Positions 36,860-51,066 are shown, counted from the stretch's first letter. The stretch is DNA of 64,000 nucleotides from Phoronis australis (GCA_002633005.1 NMRA01000728.1:62504-126503); one strand, 5' to 3'. The notes: a model not told the origin generated them from the sequence alone. Program-made: numbers and translations.

Positions 36860-37240
36860 AGATGGGCTCTTTCCTCACGTGCTAATCGTGTGTTTGAAAA
36901 AACAAGGGGTTTTGAGCATTCCCAAGTCACAAGCACTACTCGTGACAACTGAAACTGACTTACGCCACAGATTTTTAACCGGTTAATCGCATCGGCAAAA
37001 AAATCCCAGCACACAAAAATATTACCAAAAAACACCGAATTTGACAGTTTTCTCCCCATAATTGCCACTTCTCTGCAAGTGCTAGGAAAAATCCGACTAC
37101 ATATTTAGAATGCTCGCACTCTTTAGATGTTAAAACTGTGGTCATAGTATGCCCCTTACCAGCTATTTTTTTGGCAATTTTGATATGTCTGACAGCCACA
37201 TGAAATCGTACCCGTTTTCTCGGACAGCACGCGAAAGGGG

Positions 37241-40200
37241 TTGAAAGCAAACGAAAGCTACTTTTTTTGCATCAAAACTAGGTCACGGCCAAAAAACTTA
37301 GATTTTATCATTCAAGAACACAACTAAATCAGTTTCCTGGCATTTGCTTTCAACAAATTCCTCAAACAACCAGCCAAACCTGGCATACGCCCTGCATTTA
37401 TAAATTCTAGGGACTAGAAAATGCCCCGTGACTGCAGCCTAACTGTTCAGTGCCACCTAACCCTTGCCCCCAAGATCCTTTCTAGAAACTTCCACGAGAT
37501 GGCTCTGTCGTACAATTTCCTCGGTACACTGTAGCAAGTCTCTATGCTTCAACTACTGTAGATCATCTGAGTTTCTTTTTGACTTAAGAGCACGTCCACG
37601 AATGGACCAGGCAAAAAGTGATAAAGGCTATGTCACGGATTTCCTCGATTGTTTGCATGATGGTAGGGGTTGATGCCCCAACCTTCATACCAACATTAAT
37701 TTTTTTGCGTGCGCCACCTTCTGGTTGCTATGGGAACGTGTTGTTTTTCTGCCAATTCCAAGCCTCGTTACAGCTACATTTTGGCACTTTTTGCGAACTT
37801 ACCTTGANTGCATGCACAAATTTCGGGCAACTTAAAATGGATCTATTCTTACTAATTACTTAATCAATATTTATTCAGACATCTACTGTGTTCCAGTGTT
37901 CTGGAGACAAAGATCTTACGATGGATGCGGGATGCTGCCGTTCGCCCAATACTAGCCGTAGATTCACATTACTAGGGTCATGCGCAGTGCAGTTAAATAA
38001 TTTGAAGGGGGAGACGCCATGTAAACAACTCAGTGCTGTGCTCTAAGAACCAGGGAAAGAATGCTTTCCGCAACCAGTTGGTGAAGAATGTGACTGAGGC
38101 TTTGAATTTGGTGACCATCGGGCCATGGTTGGTGTTTGAAATCGAAACTTTGGCCCCTTCGACTGTGATGTGAATCAGGTAAAGATTGTGGGATTGTAAA
38201 TCGAACTAAAGGGAGTAAGAAGTTGGTGCCAAAGTTTTTCACGACGTCGAGATAAAAATTGCAAAATAATGGCCAACAGAGCTGACTAAAGCTCGCCTGG
38301 TCTCCAGCTACAGCACTACAGCCCTCGTACTGCTATTCTGTTTATAATCTAGAAAGTATCAACTTACCAACGCCCTGTTGTCGCTAGTAGTAGAAATAGA
38401 AATAGTAAACATTGGTACTTGACACCCAACCACAGGCCGTCAGCTGCCAGGCCTATTATTCTGTACACTCAATAAATTATTTTTGTGAAATATTTGAAGA
38501 CTTTTGGTTAGAAAATACAGGAATAACACAAAAACAGGGTATGACAAAACATCGAATATTTTTCTGCACCCAATACTTCTGATTTTAGAAAATAACCAGT
38601 TGATGTGAAGGCGGTGTATGAATACAAAAATTGTAGTAATTGTCAATAAATACCCTAGTGTTTTATTTCAAACATTTTACAATTGGTTTCATTCCTACAC
38701 TGTTCAGAACTTGATGTTAAATTCGTAACAGTGGATATAATATTTGGACAGCTATACAATCATGAGGAAAGCTAACCTGGTCTCCAGCTACAGCACCACA
38801 GCCCTCGTACTGCTGTTCTGTTTATAACCTAGAAAGTATCAACTTACCGACACCCTGTTGTCACTAGTAGTAGAAATAGTAAACACTGGAACTTGACATC
38901 CAGCCACAAGCCATTGGCTGATAGGGCCTATTATTCTGTACACTAGATAAATTATTTCTATGAACTATTTCAAGACTTTTCGTTAGAAAAAACAAGAACA
39001 CCACAAAAAACAGGGTATGACATAACATCAAAAAATTTTTCTACACCCAATACTTATGATTTTACAAAATGACCAGTTGATATGAAGGCGGTGTATAAAT
39101 ACAACAGTTGTAGTTATTGTCAATAAATACCCTATTGTTTTATTTCAAACATTTTAAAATTAGTTTCGTTCCTACACTGTTTAGAACTTGATGTTACTTT
39201 CGTAACAGTGGATATTATATTTTGACAGCTATATAATATACTACGAACTATTTTACTTGAGCAATGATACTGTATTAGCATGGGTAAGTTGATTTAGTTT
39301 GGTCACTAGTGTTATTCATGTAAATGAATAATATTGAGTAGGACAAGAAACAAAATAATGGCAGAATTTTCTGAAGTTGGTGGCAGTTGCTAAGCTGTCG
39401 ACGAATGTGGACAATATACCAACGGAATTATTGTATGAATTCCAAATGGTGACTTAATCGTCGGATGATTCCCGGTTGGCCCGGTCAAAACATCAAACGG
39501 TTGGTAGAAGCCGAATCACGAAACTATTGCTACCAAACCAACAAAAATGAGCGAGGTAAGATAATATACTTGAAAAAACTTCTATCTGAGGCAGAAGGCT
39601 CGTCACACACAGAAGAGGATCAGACGTACTCGTTAAAATTGTGGTTCTGTAATCGCAAAAAGTAACCCAAAATGAGGTACACGCAATGATAATAGGAAAA
39701 TGTGGCAAAATGCGAAAGAATTTACCATCTCTCACTGAGTCCAGATCAAATATAAAATCGTACATGTGTTCGATTCTCATGAGAGCATTACAGCAAGTTA
39801 AAGTATATACCCTTACCATTGACTAAAAAGTGGCAATCCCAGGCAGTTTGAAAAAGTTGAACTCTGGCATTTTTCGTACAGAATTTTCTATCAATAAAAA
39901 AACAATTTGGTTGAGGTAAAAAGCCCATTTAGTCCGTAAAATTAAAATGGACTAAACAGAAAGGAAATATCAAAATTTAAAAAACAACGCTTTACCAATG
40001 TTTGTATTTATCTGAGAACATAATAAACTATTTAATAAGCTAGAGAGGTCATTTAAAATCTTATTGTTGAAGAAAATGAAGAATACCCTTCGTGAACCAA
40101 TCAGATTATCCACTCATAAAAATAAGCCCCTTAAGACGGAGCCAGAATATTCTCATTAACATTTAACTTGTGCAGTACAACTGTGTAATATTGTTATAAC

Positions 40201-42015
40201 TTTTAATTGGTTTGAGTTTGTTTTTGGTCCATTGATCTTCGTGTCCTCACTCTAAAATCCCTCGGCCATATGTTGCTGCCAGGGATAACGTTTTTCAAAT
40301 TATCGTTAATGTTACTAGGTTGTTTCTTTATTGAATGCTGTCATGAAATCAGTGTTCGTTTTAAAATTACTTGTAAGGTAGCACGTAGCATTAGTACTAT
40401 TAAGCTAACAGATTTCAGACGGTAATTGTCTGTGTCAACTTGTTTTGTTTAATATGAGCAACTTCTATGTCCCTTCCAGTATTCACACGATGTTTTGTTT
40501 ATTTCTGTAGTAAAAATGCTGACCTGCAGTTCATTCATATAGCATTGCAAGAGAAAAGATGGTCTTTAGCAAATACGGCAGAAAAAGTGGTAGCTGCTTT
40601 CTGTATGATTTCGCCCGAGTGATTTCGGTTAAAATACAACAGAATGAAAAAATGATGACCGTTACCTAAACAGGAATATCGGAGCTTACAATCTCCAGCT
40701 GTGGTGATTGGACTTGTCCTGTTCCAAGCATATTTCCATGTACTGGCTTTCGGGGACCCAAATCAGACTTAAATCAAATATGAACAGAATTGGACTGCTC
40801 AAAGGCGAACACATTTCCTTTATATGTGAGCGATACTAAGATGTTTTATAATGTCTTTTAAAAGCATTTACACGTTAGGAAAAAATATCGTTGTTAACTT
40901 CCTGTGGTTGAAAATATTCTTATACATGTAACTGCTAAAAATTCATTCAGTGAATGAATGTGCTTGTTTAGTAAACCAAGTGAAAATTTAGAAATAATTC
41001 CGATATCCGTGTGGCTTGCTGAACATCCATTGATTGTCCTAAAACAGATATCTGTGTATACAACAGTTTATAAGTGTTTGTATGTGGTTCCTACTCTAAC
41101 TCACATTGTTATGTTCATTTCTGCACCACTATACTTCTGAATGAATGATTATTGTTCTTCTGGATCCATGTTGTTTTAGTTATTTTCAGAAGGTCTGCTG
41201 GATGTTAAAGTTTGACAATGTGTTCAGTTCCACCAACTTTGATTCTAATTTTCTCTCATTAGATATTTGTCAGTCTTTCTTGAATACACAGGTTGTGATG
41301 AAGAAAAATATTTGTTTTTTTATTTTACATAAGCTTAGTTGGGACTGAGCAGTGGCAGATCTACGTTTTTAGTAAGGGGAGCGGGGGGTTAGGATTTGCG
41401 AGAATATGAGGCGCGTAGCTCCGAGCGGAGGGAAAGTCGGGAAGGTGTTTCTCCCCACCCGTGTAAGATTTTTTTTCAATATCTGATTTCGTTTTCCTGG
41501 CAACAGTTTCTTAATCTTTTTTTAATCGTGTCCCTAGGGGGGTTGAACCCCATGAACCCCCCTCCCTCGTAGATCCGCCTCTGCAGTAGAACTGCAAGCG
41601 GTACTTGAATTCATTCCTATCTCTTGGACCTTCCAGGGTTCTGGTTTGATCCATAGGTTTTGAGAAGTTTCTTCATTTACTTAGGACATTGCATGAAAAT
41701 AATGAGATTCTGAGTGTATTGTTAAAATAGGTATATAGGGTCTTCAGTTGTCTCACTGGTTCAGCTTTATGGTTCCTGCTGTTCATGTTACCAAAGAAAG
41801 CTCGCCATTGCTATGAACTGTGTGTCAGTTTGAGTCATATCCCTCAAATTTTTTTTAAATGCAACAGATCTTGGAAATTAGTTCCATCCAGTCAGTGGTG
41901 GTTTTCAGTATGGGTCTGATGTGTCTGTCAGCAATTAGCCTGGTGTTTATTGTAGTTACATATTGTTTATGATAAGGCCCTGAAAATTGTGAGACCAGGC
42001 CAACTTTGGTCATGA
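37241..42015. repeat. Repeat block R, copy A
   Basis: 37241-39860 matches 61511-64000, and 39280-42015 matches 42166-45860. Inside it, 38287-38767 and 38768-39240 are a tandem pair of about 481 bp, each starting with cctggtctccagctacagc. A 234-bp MITE interrupts it at 41350, and 37590-37806 is sequence not shared with the 61-kb copy. Minus-strand ORFs at 39493-39819 recur in the other copies but have no recognised domain. Confidence 0.75.
41350..41583. mobile_element. 234-bp MITE, CAGTGGCAGATCTACG ends
   Basis: Terminal inverted repeats CAGTGGCAGATCTACG and CAGAGGCGGATCTACG are clear. The matching place in copy B (about 45455) lacks it. No exact target duplication is seen, perhaps through decay. 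Confidence 0.7.
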
Positions 42016-42165
42016 TACTACAAACTATTTTACTTGAGTAATGATATTTGAATGTCTGTAGCACACCCTTGTGAAAGAGCGCATCGCTCTATACGTGGGG
42101 ATATTTTAATATATTTTTGTATCGACGCTCGTCATTTTAGTTTTACTAGTTTTACTATTTTATAT

Positions 42166-45100
42166 TTGCATGGGTTAAATGGTTTAGCAAACGTCACTAG
42201 TGTCATTCTTGTAAATGAATACTATTGAGTAGGACAACAAACAAAATAATGGCAGAATTTTCTAAAGTTGGTGACAGTTGCTAAGCTGTCGACGATTGTG
42301 GACATTGGACCAACAGATTTATTGTATCAATTCCAAATGGTGACTTAATTGTCGGATAATTCCCGGTTGGTCCGGCCACAACATCAAAAGGTTGATGGAA
42401 GCCGAATCAGGAAACGATTACTACCAAACAACAAGATAACCGAGGTAAGATAATATACTTATGCTGTTTTTCAATATTATGCATGAAACTTTTGTTGTTA
42501 AAATCTAGTTTTCAGTGCCTTTTAAATTCATCCGCTGAGCTTAAGAAGCGTAAAAAGGAGTTTTCTACAAAAATAATTTTGAAAAACGTCATTTTGGTAA
42601 AACAACGGGTTTTAGAGTGAGAATGCCATAGTAATCCAGAAGGCTGATTAATTTTTTCCACGAAGTCGCACTCTTTTAATCTGCTTTGCATTAACTGGGA
42701 ATACTTTTTGATTGTTAGTGGTTTTCAGGACATTATTGATAACAATTTATATAGAGAATGTATGATACATTATTAACCTAAATCAGCCAATCCGGTGTTT
42801 GTTTATTCATTATTCATAGTTTTTCGTTTGAATGTGTAAATTTAATACTTGTTCGATAAATAGAATTAAAGAAAAATAATTCTTGTTACGAACAAGGATA
42901 AAAGGCAAAGCACCCCCTCAACAGGCTTGCTGTTGACTTCAGGTAATTCAAGTCGTGGAAAATATTGTAACGCATGATCCCGAAATGTGACTGAAGCTAA
43001 GCAAGGTGACCTGACAGCTTAATGCGCTAATGTCAGAATTTTATTAATTGATCTTTTTCATAGTTGAATGTAACGTCTTTCATAAGGTAACTATAAAAAT
43101 TCAAGTTCCTATCTCAAAAATGATAGAAAAATCTACTACTTATTTGCGTTTTCTTGGTCTCAGAATTTGTTAGGTTATGTGTTCAGTCACAAGACATCAC
43201 CAAAATACCCCCAAAACATTGAAAATAACTATATATGTACTCCCAGTACCCAGTGCTCTTCAATTAAGTATTATTAACATTTACAATTGCAATCACTAAA
43301 TGGTAATTCGTTTTATGTTATGTCACTGTTTGTTTCATTAGACTTTGGCACCCAGGATTCTTAATACGTTTTTGGTATTTAATGGATTGAACTAAGACAA
43401 AAAAGCGTTCCAAATATGCCAAGCTGTGAACAATAGTTTTCCTACATGAAAAATTTCTATCTGAGGCCAGAGGCGGATCTACAGAAGGGGGGTTCAGGGG
43501 ATTCAGCTCCCTCCACTTTGGACAGGATCAAAAATAAAAATTGAAAAAATGTAACCAGAAAAAAGAAATCAGATCCTAAAAACCACAAAAAATCTTTCAC
43601 GGGAGGAAGAAACCCCTCCCAACCTTCCCTCCGATCGTTGCAACCCTCTCGGATTCGCTCGAAACCTAACCCTCCCCCTCTCCTTTCTGAATACGTAGAT
43701 ATGTCACTGGAGGCATAAGGCTCGTCACACACAGAAGAGGATCAGACGTACTCATTAATATTGTGCTTTTATAATCGCAAAAACTAACCCGAAATGAGGT
43801 ACACTCACGCAATGATAATGGGAAAAGGTAGCAAAACCCGAAAGAATTTGTCATCTCTCACTAAGTCCAGATCAACTATAAAATCGTACTTGTGTTTGAT
43901 TCTCACAGCAGCATTACAGCAAGTTAAAGTATATACCTTTACCATGGACTTATAAGTGGCAATCCCAGGCAGTGTGTCGGCAAAAGTTGAACTTTCTATC
44001 AATAAAAAACAGTTTGGTTGCGGTAAAAAGCCATTTAAAACGGACTAAACAGAAAGGAAAGATTAAAATTCCACAATACAACGCTTTACCGATGTTTGCA
44101 TAGATCTGAGAACAAGAAAACTAATTAATAAGCTATAGATATCATTTCAAAATCGTGTTGAAGAAAAAGAAGAACACCCTAGTCTATAAGAAACATGAAC
44201 AAATCATATTATCCACTCATAAAAATAAGCTCCTTAAGCCTGACGTATTGTGAATAGGCCAGAATATTCTCATTTACATCTAACTTGCGCAGTACAGCAA
44301 TATCCATGTAATGTTGTTACAATTTTTAATTTGTTTGATTTTTGGTCCATTTTATCTTCGTCTCATCACTCTAAAATCACTCGGCCATCTGTTGATGCCA
44401 GGGATGAGATTTTTTTTTTTCAAGTTACTAAGTTGTTTCTTTATTGAATGCTGTCACGAAATCCATGTTCATTTTAAATTCACTTTTAAGGTAGCACATA
44501 CCATAGTGCCATTTAGCTAACAGATTTCAGACAGTAATTATCTTTGTGTCTTCTTGCATTATTTCATATGAGTAATTTCTATGTTGCGTCAAGTATTCAT
44601 ACGATGTTTTGCTTATTTCTGTAATAAACATGCTGTCCTACTGCTCATTCATAGAAGCATTGCCAGAGGCAAGATGATCATTTAACACCTGTAGCAGGAA
44701 ATGTGACTTCGCACGAGTGATTTCGGATCGGTAAAATATAGCAGGAAAAAATAACGAGGGTTACGTAAACAGGAACATAGGAGCTTACAATCTCCAGCTG
44801 TGGTGATTGGTATTGTCCTGTTCCCAGCCTATTTTTCTCACTATGTACTGCCTTTCGGGCCCAAATCACACTTTAATTAAAATTTAATATGAGCAGAATT
44901 CGACAGCTTAATGCATGCACTTCACGAAGGCGAACACATTTCCTTTATATGAGCGATACTATGAGGGAAATTTTGTTTTATAATGTCTTAAGCATTTACA
45001 CGTTAGGAAAATATTAACGTTGTTAACTTCTTATACATATAACTGCTACAAATTCATTCACTGAATGAATGTGCGTATTTAATAAACCAAGTGAAAAGTT

Positions 45101-45860
45101 ATAAATAATTACAATATTCATGTGGCCTGCTGAACATCCATTAATTGTGCTACAACTCATATCTGTGTATACCCCAGTTTATAAGTGTTTGTATGTGGTT
45201 CCTATTCTACGTCACCTTGTTATGTTCATTTCTACACCAGTATACTTCTAAATTAATGATTATTGTTCTTCTGGATCCATTTTGTTTTAATTATTGTCTG
45301 CAGGTCGGATGGATGTGAAAGTTTGCCAATGTATTCAGTTCCAGCAACTTTGATTCTAATTGTCTCTCATTAGATGTTTTGCAGTCTTTCTTGAATAAAC
45401 AGGTTGTGATGAAGACATTGCAGTTGTTTATTTACATAAGTAATACCTTATAGTTGGTAGAACTACAAGTGGTATGTGAATTCATTGTCATTTCTTGGAC
45501 CTTCCTGAGTTCTGGTTTGATCTGTAGGTATTGAAATTTCTCCATTTACGTTGGACAATGCTTTGATTAACGTTCGCATAAAAATGGTGAGATTCTGAGC
45601 GTATGCTTAAAATACGTATTTCGGGTTTTCAGTTGTCTCACTGGTTCATCTGTATAATTCCTGCTGTTCACTTTACCACAGAAAGCTTGCCGTGGCTATA
45701 AGCTGTTTCTCAGTTTGGGTAATATCCCTCAAAGTGTTTATTCAATGCAACTGGTATTGAAAAGTATTTCCATCCATTCATTTGTGGTTTTCAGCAAGGG
45801 TGTGATGTGTCTGGCAGCAATTAGCCTGGTGCTTATTGTAGTTAGATATTGTTTGAAGTT
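42166..45860. repeat. Repeat block R, copy B (interrupted)
   Basis: It resembles 39280-42015 throughout, but two insertions break it: about 42457-43440 (unrecognised, no inverted ends seen) and a MITE at 43468-43709. The 5' third of the block (37.2-39.2 kb) is absent. Confidence 0.7.
43468..43709. mobile_element. 242-bp MITE, target duplication GAGGC with empty site
   Basis: Ends CAGAGGCGGATCTAC and CAGTGACATATCTACG (reverse complement of the right end) are flanked by GAGGC on both sides (43463-43467 and 43710-43714). The paralogous site near 39590 reads tctgaggcagaaggctcg with one GAGGC, so the pre-insertion state is visible. Confidence 0.85.
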
Positions 45861-46410
45861 CCTATGGTAAGTCTAATTTGTTCTCACTCAAGCCCCCTTA
45901 CTGTTTATCTGCCCAGGGACTCACTTTTACGCATCTGAGATGTCTAGCAATATCGCCCACCACCGAAGACTATGATAGGGTCTACACAGAAGTGCAGCCA
46001 ATGGTGAATTCAAACTTCTCACGAAAACACTGTTGTTCTGAGCAAGTATTTTATTCCTCAAACTAAAAACCACATTACAATACACACAACTCTGTGATAA
46101 TCACATATATGTTGATTAAGGTTATGTTTTGACGGTATGTTATAAAATCGTGCATAAACGAAAACTTCTTCCTTGACGTAGGCTATATGAATCGTCGCCA
46201 ACTCGAAGGCAATGGGTTAGTTCAACAAGATTGTGTTGTGCGGGTTTGGCGAATTCGCGTAAGTCTCGGCAGGCTTCCAAAATGCGAAAGAGGAGCACGT
46301 GATCCCGCTCACTTCCACTCGTTAATGACTAGGGGCGCGTTCCGTGAACGCAAGTCACTTGTGTGAAGCTAGTGTGGTCACGTGATTCACTTGTAGTTCA
46401 TGGTGACGTC

Positions 46411-46998
46411 TCGCAAAGACTTGCGTGATCTCGCTTTTCTCGCAAGAAACTTGTTCTAAGGAACGTAACCCGGCCTCAGTGAACTCGGTGTTTTCTGACG
46501 TACAAGCATGTAGTTTGAGGCACCTATACTCAAATTCAAATCACACCTTCTTGTATACGGCTGTACCAGAAATCTCTTTGCATGAAAATGTCTGAAAATG
46601 AAAATAGGATAAAAGTGTCATATTTATTTCCTTTTAAAAAGAACAAATGTTAAATCATAACCTGGAACACATTGTATCCTGTTGGACGATTCATGCATGC
46701 AGGGACGTGTAACTGCGTGCCTAATGGAAACAAATTGTTTAATTTCCATTATTTTTTGTTAGTTACACATGAACTCAACAAAACAAAGTACAAACTGAAA
46801 GGGCTCTGAAGAGTGACACTTGTTAAAACGAACTTAGAATTAGAGGTCAACGACGAAAGCAAAAATATGAAGGAATACGGCGACGTGTGGGTCCATTTTT
46901 ACGTCACTGGCGCGTGACATCTAATCGCGACGGTTTCTAAGTCAGAAACAGGCCACTAACGTGGTTTAGGGTATTGGCGACTCGGACAGGAGAAAGGG
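46411..46998. repeat. Contig-end overlap with 47000-47592
   Basis: The 588 bp before the n at 46999 repeat the bases just after it nearly perfectly; one gcat unit differs. It contains a second copy of the last FABP exon (46541-46591). It most likely represents two overlapping contig ends left unmerged. Confidence 0.85.
46541..46591 (-). CDS. FABP gene A last exon, duplicate copy
   Basis: The 51-bp exon (acceptor ttttcag, ends VYKKV and TGA) is the same as 47130-47180. Because it lies in the contig-overlap duplicate it is probably not a separate exon. Either copy could serve as the true one. Confidence 0.6.
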   Translation of the reverse strand, partial: TFSCKEISGTAVYKKV

Positions 46999-47129
46999 NT
47001 CGCAAAGACTTGCGTGATCTCGCTTTTCTCGCAAGAAACTTGTTCTAAGGAACGTAACCCGGCCTCAGTGAACTCGGTGTTTTCTGACGTACAAGCATGT
47101 AGTTTGAGGCACCTATACTCAAATTCAAA

Positions 47130-50100
47130 TCACACCTTCTTGTATACGGCTGTACCAGAAATCTCTTTGCATGAAAATGTCTGAAAATGAAAATAGGATA
47201 AAAGTGTCATATTTATTTCCTTTTAAAAAGAACAAATGTTAAATCATAACCTGGAACACATTGTATCCTGTTGGACGATTCATGCATGCATGCAGGGACG
47301 TGTAACTGCGTGCCTAATGGAAACAAATTGTTTAATTCCCATTATTTTTTGTTAGTTACACATGAACTCAACAAAACAAAGTACAAACTGAAAGGGCTCT
47401 GAAGAGTGACACTTGTTAAAACGAACTTAGAATTAGAGGTCAACGACGAACGCAAAAATATGAAGGAATACGGCGACGTGTGGGTCCATTTTTACGTCAC
47501 TGGCACGTGACATCTAATCGCGACGGTTTCTAAGTCAGAAACAGGCCACTAACGTGGTTTAGGGTATTGGCTACTCGGACAGGAGAAAGAGGGCACAGAG
47601 GGTGGAAGCAATGGGAGAGAGCAAGGGGTGAATCGGTGTATTGTGATGTCGATTGGGAGAGAGGAAAAGAGAAAACAAAAACAAATGGAGACTTGCAAGT
47701 GTTTGCTGGGTTGATGGACATAGTTTTTGTGTGAGAGGGGGGGGGGCGTCACAAGTTCGTTCTCCCNCCAGCCATGTTGAAATGTTAGATTATCCATTAG
47801 CTCTCGTCATTTTGGCGTACGCGGTCACAGGTAATAGTTTATGAACCACTCACTGTTGTCATAGTGTCGCCGTCAATCTTTCTTGTCATATCTACACTGG
47901 CGACTCCGTAGTCGTGAATTTCTCTCCAAGTGTTGTCATCAACTTTGGTCAAAGTCACTTTGACCTGTAGAATAATGATATGTAGTATCAGCACAAAGTA
48001 CACGACCGTATTTGATATTTGATATACAAGGGATGTCCACCAAAAACAATGCTTCATATTAAAATACTCAAAAATATGTATACCATTTGTTTTTCACTCC
48101 TTTACTTTCCCAGACATTCGAGACATTGATATTTTATTACACACATGTGTGATTTCAAAGGGATCGATTTTAGTGGTGGTTGACAGTTACAAGAAGAGGC
48201 TCAAGTTTAAAATAGTAAGCTGCATGCCATTGAAATAACGAAACACTTTCTCACAAACTTGCCATGACAACAATTTATATATACCATTTAAAAGATAGAT
48301 AAATTACTGGCTTGAAGCTGCCCAATTTCGTATTGATTGGCAACACGCATGGAGTAATTTGTTTCGCATGTTTCGTTTCAGGTAGTAAGTAAAACGAAAT
48401 CTCTTTACGATCTTTTCAGCGAATCACACAGGTACAAATCATTCCTAATAGAAGCATTTTAGTTTTATGCTCAACCAAACTGAATCTTTTGAAAAGTGTA
48501 ACGACTGAAATGAGCCCGTGATTTTCTTCATATTACCAACTTAAGTAATATTTCTGATACCATGAACCTTGACTGCTTCTTTCAGTCATCATGTGACTTC
48601 CATTTTCTGACAAGAGTTTTTAACGAAACCGTGACGAGTACTCACATACAGGAATTTCTTTATTTAAGAGCGAAGACCAAATAATACATTTACCATTGTT
48701 CATCATGAGAATTAGTTCTTTAAAAGAGCACACCATGTTATAGCCATTTTCTTGTTGCCGTAATATATTGAAGCATGCGATGTAAGCCCAACGTCGAAAA
48801 TGTCAGTGAATGAAAAAAATGCCTTTTGTCTTCGTCATTTCCGTCCATTTTGTCCCACAAAATTTGAGTCTCGCAACATAAAGAATTGTTTTCCGTGTGT
48901 TTGCTCTACTAAAAACGTTGAGATTAATGACGGCGTCCACCTAAACAACTACCGATCTGCAATTGAAAAACTTTTGTCTCGCGAACATATATTTTTACGA
49001 TATAAGGAGAATAAAGGAGGGAACTTCCCTGGATGTAGACTTTACGATCATGTGAATATGAGTCTGGATAAAAAGAAAAAAATTCAACGTCTTACCACAT
49101 GATATCTGGATGACAGCGCACGTAACTTAACAGACACGTGGCCTGGACCACCAGTGGACACTTAAGACCTTCCAGATGCAGTCCAAGTGGCGTGGAAGCA
49201 GTTTTTTCTACCGTAATTTTTGCTAAGAAATGACTTGGAGTCTTATCACCAAGAATAAGAGCACAATGCGAGACAACTACTGTACGACTTCTACGGTGCC
49301 TGTTTCAATCTCGGACTAATATTATTGGTCTGATTTTGAATCTATCCGACATATGCCTGCTTGGTCGACTGATGAGCTGGCGTAAACAATGTGAATGCGC
49401 TCAAAAACTTGGAATCAAGATATCCGCGCAGCGTGCAACAGCTCATATGCTTCCCAGGGATCTATGTGGATGATACAGTGCGTGGTTACAGTTTCAGTGA
49501 AACATAATCTAAAACACATCGTAGAGATTATGTTGCTTATTAGGCCCCATTGACTTTGCGCATGAGGGACCGTCGCAACCGTAACTATGGTAGGCGTGGC
49601 TTGACTACATTCGTCGAAACTATCTATTGTACGAAGAGCGCAAAAAGACCAATCCCATCTACTACCAGTCACAAGCCCAACTCCACTGACCTATGCGAAT
49701 ACAAATGACGAATTGAAATGCCTGACCTTCCCCTGTTTGTTTTGCCTGGACTTTTCCCGTCTGGTCCAACGTTTATAGGTTTTCATAATTAGGTCAATAG
49801 GAAACAGTGCAAACGTGTTATCACCGACACCAATTTTACGACCCTATTCAAGCACATTGAAGTAAAAACGAAATATTACAACAGTTATCTGCCTTATTTT
49901 TTCATACTTGGCCTTCTTTTCCATCAGGCAGAGGGAACTTGGAAGTGACCTCTTCCCCCAGGGTGATGTCAAGTTCCTGGGTGCTCATCTTGTTCACGCT
50001 CTTCACGTGGTATTTGGTGCCGTCAATTTTGGTGAACGTCACTTCCGGCTTGGCTTCTTTGATCTCGTTCCATTTCTCGACCGGAAAAGCTGAAAGTGTG

Positions 50101-50950
50101 TCGCAGTATTACTATGAGATATCATGCAGATGAGTAACAGGTCACTAACGGGGGATAAAGTAACTGGCATGCCAGTAGACCATTGACCCGTTTGTAGGGC
50201 CAGGGAGAAATGGATAGAACGGTCTCGATCCATCTTGTTTAACCAAACCACAAAAACAATATTCCTGAGAAAACTGTTTAATATCTGCAAAGTAGTAAAC
50301 ACGCAACCAGTTCTTGACTGACGGTGCAGCCATGTTGGTTAGGGCAATGATTATTGAACATGCCTAGAACATTTTAGTAATCAAGTAAAATTTAGAGGTC
50401 AGGAATTGTTTTTATCTAAATTTCTAAATTGTCTTGTCCATCGTACGAAGCAAACATTCGCAAAGTTTTGTGAAATCAACAAACTTCCATACAGTCCTTT
50501 GCGAGCCAGCGTTTGATACGTTGCAAGCGTGCAGTGTGTATATGTTAACAATAGCAACGTAAACAAGAACAAAAGCGGGCCCAGGTACCTCCTGTCGAAA
50601 TAGAGTTGTTTCTCAGGAACTTATGAGTCTTTTGAAATCATTGAAGATCATAAATAGCTCCATTTTTTCAAGTGTTGGCCATAGTTTCTGCCTAGAACAT
50701 CTCCAGAAACTTGTAGTGAATAGTAAAACTATTTGGTGGTAAACCAGTCTTGTTGACATGTTTCAGTCCGTTACCACTTCGGTCCTTCAGGCACGATAAA
50801 CCGATTTACACGCCGCATTTATCTCTACTTATTTGAAACTAGTCACCTTCATTATTTTAGTTTCTAGAAAGACTTACATAAAATCTGTGCGATCTGTTCG
50901 TCATTTGTTGACGATTCGAATCTCCATGTTCCAACCAGTGCGTCAGCCAT
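47130..50950 (-). CDS. Fatty-acid-binding protein-like, gene A
   Basis: Four exons, 50878-50950, 49908-50089, 47854-47964 and 47130-47180, join in phase to 138 aa. Exon lengths of 73 and 51 nt for the first and last exons match the classic four-exon FABP/iLBP gene. The start MADALVGTWRFESS matches the FABP signature GxW. Exon 2 gives AKPEVTFTKIDGTKYHVKSV and LGEEV. Exon 3 gives DDNTWREI and RKIDGDTMTT. The end is SGTAVYKKV. The Arg usually found two residues before the final Tyr (RxY, carboxylate contact) is Ala. A cytosolic beta-barrel carrier of fatty acids or retinoids is expected; the ligand is unknown. A TATA box lies upstream at 51067-51075. The last exon appears twice across a gap. Confidence 0.88.
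48800..49102 (+). CDS. Unrecognised 100-codon ORF in a FABP intron
   Basis: The open frame has several cysteines (FCLRHFRPFCP, NCFPCVC) and a Lys-rich end. It lies on the strand opposite FABP gene A inside its second intron. No domain is recognised, and there is no second copy in the window. It may be a decayed mobile-element piece or a chance ORF. Confidence 0.2.
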   Translation: MSVNEKNAFCLRHFRPFCPTKFESRNIKNCFPCVCSTKNVEINDGVHLNNYRSAIEKLLSREHIFLRYKENKGGNFPGCRLYDHVNMSLDKKKKIQRLTT

Positions 50951-51066
50951 GTTGAATTATACGAGTAGGTTGCGTAGTCTAAATGCTTATTCACAGACGG
51001 TTACGTGTCTAGTGACAGTGCGTCGAACGAACTCTGACCGAAAGGGTGAGATTGTGTCTAGACAAA

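Larger units (their letters stand above)
34425..46540. other. Gene-poor, repeat-rich interval upstream of PGRP
   Basis: No gene is recognised. It contains an inverted fragment of the R block (35340-35760), a CA microsatellite at a gap (35763-35801), a gap at 37808, two tandem R-block copies (37241-42015 and 42166-45860) and several MITEs. No TATA box was pinned for PGRP. Confidence 0.5.

Noticed and set aside
47767-47767. Haplotype gap at this n
   Set aside because: No flanking duplication is visible; it follows a G-run and may be a simple ambiguous base or small gap.
49908-50133. + ORFs over FABP gene A
   Set aside because: They are antisense to FABP exon 2, which has good splice sites and family motifs.
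50145-50333. 62-codon minus ORF beginning MAAPSVKNW in the first intron of FABP gene A
   Set aside because: It has no recognised domain and no splice sites linking it to the FABP exons, whose phases join without it.
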